From: an uncultured Eubacteriales bacterium
Lineage (GTDB): Bacteria; Bacillota; Clostridia; Oscillospirales; Oscillospiraceae
Assembly: GCA_900550705.1 (NCBI GenBank)
Contig: URTG01000128.1
Location: forward strand, 1 to 5,388
Length of the DNA: 5,388 nt
Reading direction: 5' to 3'
The position numbers were made by a program, and so were the translations under genes. Shown piece after piece: positions 1-5,348 of this stretch. The notes beneath the pieces are model-generated. The model saw nothing but the letters and a program-made list of their open reading frames with translations. It did not search any database and was not told the DNA's origin. Position 1 is the first letter of the stretch. The number at the start of each line of letters is the position of its first letter.

Positions 1-100
1 GCCTTCCCCCTTCCAGGGGGCCGATTCCCCCTATCAGGGGGAAATGTCGCGCAGCGACAAAAGGGGTAGGGAAGGTGCCCCCGCAGGGGGCGGATGAGGG
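1..100. repeat. Intergenic repeat with four tandem hairpins
   Basis: Non-coding block made almost wholly of perfect stem-loops. Hairpin 1 is CCCCCT (6-11) with AGGGGG (15-20). Hairpin 2 is TTCCCCCT (25-32) with AGGGGGAA (36-43). Hairpin 3 is TGTCGC (45-50) with GCGACA (54-59). Hairpin 4 is GCCCCC (77-82) with GGGGGC (86-91). Each has a 3-nt loop, GCA in hairpins 3 and 4. An enclosing pairing, CCTTCCC (2-8) with GGGAAGG (69-75), would compete with hairpin 1. Hairpins 1 and 2 are near-copies: the 15-mers at 6-20 and 27-41 differ at two loop bases. The trailing GCGGATGAGGGTG resembles, from memory, a repeat family scattered between genes in Oscillospiraceae genomes; I could not search for it. 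The left end may be cut by the window edge. It could act as a bidirectional transcription terminator or RNA-stabilising element for the gene to the left, but there is no T-tract. Confidence 0.7.
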
Positions 101-193
101 TGACCCCGTACAAGAGGCTTCAACCAAAGGATTCCCTAACTCCTAACTCATCCCTCCTAACTCCTCACTTCACACTCAAAAAGAGGTGCCGCT
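92..193 (+). promoter_or_regulatory. pilC leader and ribosome-binding site; no promoter identified
   Basis: The leader ends with GAGGTG (183-188), five bases before the ATG at 194. This supports that start over the ATG at 203. Scanning 1-193 I found no convincing TTGACA/TATAAT-like pair, so the operon promoter is unseen, unusual, or upstream of the window. The rest of the leader is the tail of the hairpin repeat and the heptamer array. Confidence 0.5.
137..178. repeat. Degenerate TAACTCC heptamer array
   Basis: Six consecutive 7-nt units run from 137: TAACTCC, TAACTCA, TCCCTCC, TAACTCC, TCACTTC, ACACTCA. They match the consensus TAACTCC at 7, 6, 5, 7, 5 and 4 positions. The block is almost G-free on the + strand and stops a few bases before the pilC ribosome site, so it forms the immediate 5' leader if transcription starts upstream. 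It looks like a decaying short tandem repeat. Function is unknown. Confidence 0.6.
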
Positions 194-1432
194 ATGACGC
201 CAATGGAAAAGCTCCCTGCGCGGCAGGGGGCGGTGCAATTTAAGTATACTGCCCGTAATATAGAAGGGAATACAATACGCGGCGTTATGAAAGCCGCCGA
301 CCGGGACGCCCTCTACGGCCGTCTGCTGGAGCAGGGGCTGTATCTGATGTCGGCCAAGGAGCAGGGCCGGAACAAGAAGCTGGCGCCCATCAAGAGCAAG
401 GCCCTGGGGGAGTTCTGCCGCCAGCTGGCCAATCTGCTGGGGGCCGGTGTGAGTCTGGCCCCCGCCCTGGAGATCATCGCCCGGGAGGACGGGCTGACGC
501 CCAATCTGCGGCGGGTCTACGGACAGGTGCTGATGGAGGTCCGGAACGGGGCCAGCCTGTCGGAGGCGCTGGAGCAGCAGGGGGTCTTTCCGGAGCTGAT
601 GCTGGGCATGGTGCGCTCCGGCGAGGGCACCGGCTGTCTGGACAAGATCTCCGAGCGGCTGGCCATCCACTTTGAAAAGCGCTACCAGATGGAGCAGCAG
701 GTGAAATCCGCCATGACCTACCCCATCATCCTGGGCGTGCTGGCCGTGGCGGTGGTGATCATCATCGTGACCTTTGTGCTGCCCCAGTTTGAGGATATGT
801 TTGCCGCCATGGACGAGCTGCCCGGGGTGACCCGGATGCTGATGGCCGCCTCTGACTTTCTGGTCCACCAGTGGTATCTGGTGGTGCTGGCCGCCGTCGG
901 GCTGACGGTGGCGGTGCGGTGCCTGCTCCGGGTGGAGGGGGTGCGGATGCGGGTGGACCGCCTGGCCCTGAATCTGCCCATCCTCGGGCGGCTGAACCGG
1001 GTCATCTGCACCGCCCGTCTGGCCCGGAGCGTCAGCAGTCTGTACGCCAGCGGAACGCCCATGGTCTCCGCCCTGCAGGTCAGCCGGGATACCCTGGGCA
1101 ACCAGTACATCGCCAAGCAGTTTGACGAGGTACTCTCCCGGCTCCGCAGCGGCGCGTCCCTGTCTCAGGCCCTGGCCGGGGTGGACGGGCTGACGGAAAA
1201 GCTGGTGTCGGTCATCCACGTGGGCGAGGAGACCGGCCGGCTGGACACCATGCTGGACAACGCCGCCGACGCCATGGAATACGATGCCCAGCAGGCCAGC
1301 CGCCGGATGGTCACGGTGCTGGAGCCGCTGCTGATTATCATCATGGCTGTGGTGGTGGGCTTTATCATGGTGGCCGTAATGGCGCCCATCATCGGCTCCT
1401 ACGGGGCCATCGAGGGCTCGGCAAACTACTGA
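194..1432 (+). CDS. pilC: Type IV pilus inner-membrane platform protein PilC (GspF family)
   Basis: PilC is the polytopic membrane protein on which pilin subunits are added; it couples the PilB motor to the fibre. At 412 aa the protein has the usual family length. A short N-terminal region (about 16-57, FKYTARNIEG...) is the typical lead-in. Two homologous T2SSF domains follow, about 72-198 and 274-400. Their shared landmarks are GASLSEAL (119-126) with GASLSQAL (320-327), and SGEGTGCLD (142-150) with VGEETGRLD (343-351). Hydrophobic segments lie at about 176-197, 226-245 and 376-400, giving the expected three transmembrane helices. The ATG at 194 has a well-placed GAGGTG. It is first in the visible operon, 44 nt before pilM. 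The first 35 or so codons are noticeably AT-richer than the rest, which may help translation start. A type II secretion GspF is the alternative, but the PilMNO neighbours favour T4P. Confidence 0.93.
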   Translation: MTPMEKLPARQGAVQFKYTARNIEGNTIRGVMKAADRDALYGRLLEQGLYLMSAKEQGRNKKLAPIKSKALGEFCRQLANLLGAGVSLAPALEIIAREDGLTPNLRRVYGQVLMEVRNGASLSEALEQQGVFPELMLGMVRSGEGTGCLDKISERLAIHFEKRYQMEQQVKSAMTYPIILGVLAVAVVIIIVTFVLPQFEDMFAAMDELPGVTRMLMAASDFLVHQWYLVVLAAVGLTVAVRCLLRVEGVRMRVDRLALNLPILGRLNRVICTARLARSVSSLYASGTPMVSALQVSRDTLGNQYIAKQFDEVLSRLRSGASLSQALAGVDGLTEKLVSVIHVGEETGRLDTMLDNAADAMEYDAQQASRRMVTVLEPLLIIIMAVVVGFIMVAVMAPIIGSYGAIEGSANY

Positions 1433-1476
1433 GCCGAAGCGAATTTGAATGTGAACTGCGGAAGGAGCGTCCGTTT

Positions 1477-2328
1477 ATGGATACAACTGTTGTTGCCCTG
1501 GGGGATAGCCGGGTGCAGGTGGCCGTGGGCCGGGCGGGGGAGAACCCCAGCGTCTCCGTCCTGCACAGTGCACTCGCCCCCGCCACGGGGGAGAGCTGGC
1601 TGCCTGTTCTGGAGGAGCTGTGGCGGGGCCGCGGCCTGGCCCGGAAAAACGTCTGGCTGGTGCTGCCCGACGAGGAGGTCACCAGCCGGGTGATCTCCGC
1701 CCCCGACCTGCCCGACAAGCAGCTGGAGGAGCTGGTGGATCACGAGATGCAGTCCCGGGAGGAGGAGCCGGTCATCGCCGACTTCACCCCCATCGGCCGG
1801 GACGCAGAGGGGCACCTGTCCCTGTTCTGCTCCGCCTGCCGCACCGGGGTGCTGGAGGGCTATCTGGACCTGTTCCGGAATCTTGGGGTTCGGCTGGCCG
1901 GGGTGTCTGTCCCCCTGGCGGGCCACCTGAAGCTGCTGCGGGCCAGCCGGGAGATGGCGGACCAGACCTGCATCTGGCTGTGCTTTGAGGAGAGCAGCGT
2001 GCTGTCCATCCTGGTGGTCAACGGCGAATACCGCTACTCCGGCTACAGCCGGGTGTTCAGTGAGCCGGGCACCGTGGACTTTGCCACGGAGATCACCCGG
2101 AATGTCTCCGGCACCCTCCAGTTCCATTCCGCCGACCGGAGCGAGTACGCCATCCAGACGGTGTATTACGCCGGGTGCAGCGACGACGACTTTGCCGTCT
2201 GTACGCCGGAGCTGGAAAACCTGGGCCTGAGCGCTCAGCCGCTGCCCAACTGTCCCCGGTTCCGCGCCGCCCCGGAGGGGGTTCGCCTCAGTGACTGGCT
2301 GGACTGCGTGGGCGCACTGCTGCGATAG
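1477..2328 (+). CDS. pilM: PilM-like actin-fold protein, divergent and short
   Basis: Position between pilC and pilN/pilO, plus weak sequence features, identify this 283-aa cytoplasmic protein as the PilM equivalent. PilM normally binds ATP and the N-terminal tail of PilN on the cytoplasmic face. PilM-like traits are a beta-strand start (VVALGDSRVQVAVG, 5-18), a segment ISAPDLPDKQLEELVDHEMQ (73-92) like the usual stretch before the conserved Glu, and FATEITRNVSGTLQFH (202-217), like the family's C-terminal helix. The nucleotide pocket looks degraded. The usual Asp-Ile-Gly of phosphate-1 reads Ala7-Leu8-Gly9, phosphate-2 reads Cys169-Phe170-Glu171, and the adenosine Gly-Gly reads Ala232-Gly233. 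It is also shorter than typical PilM (about 350 aa). It has no transmembrane segment or signal peptide. Start: ATG with AAGGAG (1462-1467) nine bases upstream. A GspL-like cytoplasmic domain is an alternative reading. Confidence 0.7.
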   Translation: MDTTVVALGDSRVQVAVGRAGENPSVSVLHSALAPATGESWLPVLEELWRGRGLARKNVWLVLPDEEVTSRVISAPDLPDKQLEELVDHEMQSREEEPVIADFTPIGRDAEGHLSLFCSACRTGVLEGYLDLFRNLGVRLAGVSVPLAGHLKLLRASREMADQTCIWLCFEESSVLSILVVNGEYRYSGYSRVFSEPGTVDFATEITRNVSGTLQFHSADRSEYAIQTVYYAGCSDDDFAVCTPELENLGLSAQPLPNCPRFRAAPEGVRLSDWLDCVGALLR

Positions 2329-2343
2329 GGGGGAAGCGCGTTG
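2327..2343 (+). promoter_or_regulatory. Ribosome site setting the TTG start of pilN
   Basis: AGGGGGG (2327-2333) lies seven bases before TTG at 2341 and overlaps the pilM stop (TAG 2326-2328). That TAG is in the pilN frame, so the gene cannot start further upstream. The first in-frame ATG (residue 57) would delete the membrane anchor. TTG is therefore the only sensible start. Confidence 0.75.
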
Positions 2344-2940
2344 AGAACGAGAAGAAATCGAGAGCTGGACCTGCTCCGGAGCTACCGCCGAAAGGCCAAG
2401 GGCGAGCGGGAGCGCACGCCGCTGCTGAGCGGCTACTATACACCGGCGCTGGTGCTGCTGGTGGTGGGACTGGTAATCTGGAGCGGCTTCGCCGGGGTGA
2501 ATTTTGTCATGCAGCGGGACAACGACACCATTCAGGACTGGCTCGCCGCCCCGGAGACCGTCGCCCGGTATGACGAGGCGGTCCAGAAGCAGAAGCAGCT
2601 GGAGCAGCTCCGCCGTCAGCTGGACGAGGTAGACGCTCTGGAGCGCAGCATCGCCACCTATCCCAAGGTGACCTCCGCCCTGATGGACCGGGTCCGGGCC
2701 GTGGGAGGCGACCGGATCTCGGTCCGTCTTACCGGCTACGACGACCAGACCGGCGTTCTGGCCTTCGAGGCCCGGGGCGGCAACGTCAGCGAGATCCCCG
2801 GCTACGTCCGGGACCTGCAAAATACCGGCCTGTTCCAGACCGCGGGCTACACGGGCTATACCTATGACGAGGACCACTATGTCCTCAGCCTGAGCTGCGT
2901 TCTGGCGGGCCATGCTTCGGAAGGGGGCGACCAGCCGTGA
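2341..2940 (+). CDS. pilN: PilN-like type IV pilus alignment protein
   Basis: A bitopic inner-membrane protein of 199 aa with the PilN layout. It has a short basic cytoplasmic tail, one transmembrane helix (about 34-56), a charged coiled-coil (about 73-105, including QKQKQLEQLRRQLDEV) and a C-terminal ferredoxin-like domain (about 110-188). The tail contains ELDLLRSYRRK (8-18), which sits where PilN proteins carry the INLLP-type motif that docks into PilM; here it is divergent (LDLL, no Pro). PilN pairs with PilO through the coiled coils and extracytoplasmic folds and links PilM to the membrane. It begins 12 nt after pilM at a TTG start and overlaps pilO by 4 nt. The family is poorly conserved in sequence, so the call rests on topology, length and gene order. 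A Fimbrial_PilN/GspL C-terminal-type domain is the expected profile hit. Confidence 0.75.
   Translation: MRTRRNRELDLLRSYRRKAKGERERTPLLSGYYTPALVLLVVGLVIWSGFAGVNFVMQRDNDTIQDWLAAPETVARYDEAVQKQKQLEQLRRQLDEVDALERSIATYPKVTSALMDRVRAVGGDRISVRLTGYDDQTGVLAFEARGGNVSEIPGYVRDLQNTGLFQTAGYTGYTYDEDHYVLSLSCVLAGHASEGGDQP
2921..2939 (+). promoter_or_regulatory. Ribosome site and GTGA overlap start of pilO
   Basis: AAGGGGG (2921-2927), inside the end of pilN, lies nine bases before GTG at 2937, whose last two bases are part of the pilN TGA stop. The next candidate, ATG at 2949, would be 21 bases from this site, so GTG is preferred. Confidence 0.7.
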
Positions 2941-3599
2941 AATTCGAAATGACAGCCCATGACCGGCAGCTGCTGCGGCTGGTGCTCAGCGCAGCGGCCA
3001 TTATCCTGTGCGCCCGGTTCCTCATTCTGCCCGCCCTGGAGCAGCGCCAGGAGCTGAAGCAGCAGCGGGAGCAGCTGGAGCAGCAGCAGGAGGAATGGCA
3101 GCTGACCATCGACGCCCTGAGCCACCTGGACGACGACATCGCCTCCGCCCGGGACGAGCGGCGGCAGGCCGCCCTGCCCTACTTCACCGGCCCCATGGAG
3201 ACCCGGGAGATGGACGACGTGATCACCGCCATCGCCCTGAAGCACGGCCTGTTCCCCGACACCCTGGTCCTCACCGCCCCCCAGCCGGGACGGGAGAGCG
3301 ACTACCTGAGCCAGGAGGGGCAGACGGATGCAGCCTCCGGCGACGGCAGCGAGGAGAAATCCAGCCTCACCGGCTTTGTGCAGATCGGCTCCGCCGACTT
3401 CACCCTTCGGGGCAGCGAGCAGAACTGGGTGGCTTTCCTGGATGAGATAGAGGAGCAGTACCCCGGCCTGCGGGTCAAGAGCTTCCAGATCCAGGAGGAG
3501 AGCTACCTGACCGACAGCGCTGACGTGGTGCAGGGCAACACCATCCACTGCACCCTGGAGCTCTATGAGTGCGTGGAGAGCGAGGAGGGAGCGGCTTGA
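2937..3599 (+). CDS. pilO: PilO-like type IV pilus alignment protein
   Basis: At 220 aa this has the standard PilO build. A very short cytoplasmic tail (1-13) precedes one transmembrane helix (about 14-33). A long Gln/Glu-rich coiled coil follows (about 34-76), then a helical stretch (87-105). A flexible acidic Ser/Gly/Glu linker (about 115-144) leads to a ferredoxin-like C-terminal domain (about 145-212, FVQIGSADFTLRGSEQNWVAFLDEIEEQ onward in outline). In T4P systems PilO heterodimerises with PilN and helps connect the platform and motor to the outer machinery. In a Gram-positive cell the globular domain would face the cell wall. The strand-helix pattern with F-L-D-E-I-E-E before a strand (RVKSFQIQE) fits PilO. 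It overlaps both neighbours by 4 nt, arguing for translational coupling. The CAG-rich coiled-coil stretch near 3031-3100 is the only low-complexity part. Confidence 0.8.
   Translation: MKFEMTAHDRQLLRLVLSAAAIILCARFLILPALEQRQELKQQREQLEQQQEEWQLTIDALSHLDDDIASARDERRQAALPYFTGPMETREMDDVITAIALKHGLFPDTLVLTAPQPGRESDYLSQEGQTDAASGDGSEEKSSLTGFVQIGSADFTLRGSEQNWVAFLDEIEEQYPGLRVKSFQIQEESYLTDSADVVQGNTIHCTLELYECVESEEGAA
3583..3598 (+). promoter_or_regulatory. Ribosome site and TTGA overlap start of pilB
   Basis: A full AGGAGG (3583-3588), within the last codons of pilO, lies seven bases before TTG at 3596. The TTG shares bases with the pilO stop (TGA 3597-3599). An ATG at 3569 in the same frame would add nine residues (MRGERGGSG) but places the ribosome site inside the gene, so TTG is the better start. 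Confidence 0.8.
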
Positions 3600-5269
3600 A
3601 AAAGAATCTTCGCATCGGCGAGGTGCTGAGCGAGCTGGGCTACATCACCGAGGAGCAGATGGACCAGGCCCTGAGCTATCAGAAGGAGCACCGGGAAATG
3701 CGGGTGGGCCAGATCCTGGTGGAGCTGGGCTTTGTGACCGAGTCCCAGGTGCTGGAGGCCCTGGCCGCCCGTCTGGGGCTGGAGATCGTGAACATCGGCC
3801 AGCTGACGGTGGACTTACAGGCCGTGGCTATGATCCCCCGGGACCTGGCCCAGAAGCAGAACATCCTGGCCATCCACCGGTCGGGCAGCACCCTGATGGT
3901 GGCCACCAACGACCCGCTGAACTACTTCGGCCTGGAGGAGGTGCGCCAGCGCACCGGCTGCCAGCTGGAGACCCGCCTCAGCGAGCTGGGGCCGCTGAAA
4001 AAGGCCATCAACTATTACTATGCCGAGGTGGACGCCAAAAAGGCCGCCCAGGCGGCCAACCAGGGCTTCGGCAAGGCGGAGCAGCCCGAGCTGCTGGCCC
4101 TGGAGGAGAGTGAGAACGGCGACCGGGAGGCCCCGGTCATCAAGCTGCTGAACAGTCTGCTCACCCGCGCCGTGACCAGCGGGGCCAGCGACATTCACAT
4201 CGAGCCCTTCGAGCACCAGACCCGGGTGCGGATGCGCCTGGACGGCGCCATTGTGGACTATGTGTCTCTGGAGCGCAGCGTCCACCAGCCGCTGATCGCC
4301 CGCATTAAAATTCTGGCCAGCCTGGACATCGCCGAGCGGCGTCTGCCCCAGGACGGCCACTTCCGGGTGCGGACGGAAAACGGCGACATGGCAAACGTCC
4401 GTGTGTCCATCCTGCCCATGGTCTATGGCGAGAAGGCGGTGCTCCGTGTGCTCACCTCCGACGGGGTGGTGGACTGCGCCGACCACTTCGGCATGGACGA
4501 GGAGAGCTACCAGAAGTTCCTGCCCATGCTCAACACCCCCAACGGCATTATCTACATCACCGGCCCCACCGGCTCCGGCAAGTCCACCACTCTGTATATG
4601 GTGCTGGAGTACCTGTCCCAGCGGAGCGTGAATATCTCCACGGTGGAGGACCCGGTGGAGAAGACCGTGCCCCTGATCAACCAGACCCAGGTGAACACCA
4701 CCGCCGGCCTGACCTTTGAAAGCGGTCTGCGGGCCCTGCTCCGCCAGGACCCGGACATCATCATGGTGGGCGAGACCCGCGACACCGTCACCGCCAGCAT
4801 CTCCGTCCGGGCGGCCATCACCGGCCATCTGGTGTTCAGTACCCTGCATACCAACGACGCGGTGTCCAGCGTGATCCGTCTGGCGGATATGGGCGTGGAA
4901 CCCTATCTCATCGCCAGCTCCGTGGTGGGCCTGGTGGCCCAGCGCCTGGTGCGGAAGATCTGTCCCCGCTGCGGCAAGGAGGTCCCTGCCACGGCGGTGG
5001 AGCAGGCCATCCTGGGCGGCGACGTCACCGCCGTCCACCGGGGTGAGGGCTGCGCCCACTGCAACGGGACCGGCTACCGCGGCCGCGTGGCCGTCCACGA
5101 GCTGGTCGCCATCGACCCCACCATGCGCCGCATGATCACCTCCGGCGCCGACGCGGACGAGCTGACCACCTATGCCCGGGAGAAGCTGGGCATGAAGACC
5201 CTGCGGGAGAAGGGCATCGAGCTGGTCCGGCAGGGGGTCACAACGCCGGAGGAATTGGCGAAATTGTAA
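3596..5269 (+). CDS. pilB: Type IV pilus extension ATPase PilB (GspE family) with MshEN domain
   Basis: PilB is the hexameric cytoplasmic ATPase that drives pilin polymerisation through PilC. From the TTG start the protein is 557 aa, normal for the family. The N-terminal T2SSE_N/MshEN domain (about 1-140) carries two tandem motifs of the cyclic-di-GMP-binding type: RIGEVLSELG... (6-29) and RVGQILVELG... (36-59). The ATPase core shows ASDIHIEP (197-204), RMRLDG (212-217), Walker A GPTGSGKST (323-331), the Asp box STVEDPVE (348-355), Walker B DPDIIMVGE (385-393) and the His box HLVFSTLHTNDA (411-422). A tetracysteine zinc site (C456, C459, C486, C489) is typical of PilB/GspE and absent from PilT. 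No catalytic motif is missing. It overlaps pilO by 4 nt and is the last clear gene. GspE of a type II system is the alternative, unlikely in a Gram-positive. Its N-terminal domain also argues against competence ComGA. Confidence 0.95.
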   Translation: MKKNLRIGEVLSELGYITEEQMDQALSYQKEHREMRVGQILVELGFVTESQVLEALAARLGLEIVNIGQLTVDLQAVAMIPRDLAQKQNILAIHRSGSTLMVATNDPLNYFGLEEVRQRTGCQLETRLSELGPLKKAINYYYAEVDAKKAAQAANQGFGKAEQPELLALEESENGDREAPVIKLLNSLLTRAVTSGASDIHIEPFEHQTRVRMRLDGAIVDYVSLERSVHQPLIARIKILASLDIAERRLPQDGHFRVRTENGDMANVRVSILPMVYGEKAVLRVLTSDGVVDCADHFGMDEESYQKFLPMLNTPNGIIYITGPTGSGKSTTLYMVLEYLSQRSVNISTVEDPVEKTVPLINQTQVNTTAGLTFESGLRALLRQDPDIIMVGETRDTVTASISVRAAITGHLVFSTLHTNDAVSSVIRLADMGVEPYLIASSVVGLVAQRLVRKICPRCGKEVPATAVEQAILGGDVTAVHRGEGCAHCNGTGYRGRVAVHELVAIDPTMRRMITSGADADELTTYAREKLGMKTLREKGIELVRQGVTTPEELAKL

Positions 5270-5277
5270 TGCTTAGG

Positions 5278-5316
5278 GTATTCGAGGCGACAAATAATAC
5301 AGGAAGTATTCTCGAA
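5278..5316. repeat. Nested inverted repeats with alternative pairing
   Basis: TTCGAG (5281-5286) is complementary to CTCGAA (5311-5316). Inside, AATAC (5296-5300) pairs with GTATT (5306-5310), or instead with the first GTATT (5278-5282). The two AATAC pairings exclude each other. There is no T-run after the structure, so it does not look like an ordinary intrinsic terminator. Confidence 0.4.
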
Positions 5317-5331
5317 AAGAGAGGCCGATGG

Positions 5332-5348
5332 TACGGTTTTCTACCGTA
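5332..5348 (+). terminator. Small hairpin, weak terminator candidate
   Basis: TACGGT (5332-5337) pairs with ACCGTA (5343-5348) around a TTTCT loop. It is followed by ATTCTGTGT, not a clean T-tract. It is placed where the operon could end, 63 bases after the pilB stop, but the stem is only 6 bp, so termination here is doubtful. Confidence 0.25.

Noticed and set aside
163..186. Pairing of CCTC (163-166) with the pilC ribosome site GAGG (183-186)
   Set aside because: Only four base pairs with mismatches on both sides, too weak to propose sequestration of the ribosome site.
94..242. Short + strand ORF starting MRVTPYKR in the leader
   Set aside because: It arises from the repeat tail and heptamer array, has no suitable ribosome site and runs out of frame into pilC.
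245..250. TATACT resembling a -10 box inside pilC
   Set aside because: No matching -35 hexamer lies 16-18 bases upstream, and it lies within the coding region of a well-supported gene.
176..1219. Antisense ORF (347 codons) opposite pilC
   Set aside because: It is opposite both conserved PilC domains and has the same His/Gln/Gly-rich shadow composition.
1426..2913. Long antisense ORF (495 codons) opposite pilM and pilN
   Set aside because: It spans two well-supported + strand genes. Its Gly/His/Gln/Pro/Ala-rich translation is what GC-rich codon bias gives on the opposite strand. No domain or ribosome site supports it.
3815..5098. Antisense ORF (427 codons) opposite pilB
   Set aside because: The + strand here encodes all ATPase motifs. 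The reverse translation is low-complexity His/Gly/Ala-rich, an expected shadow.
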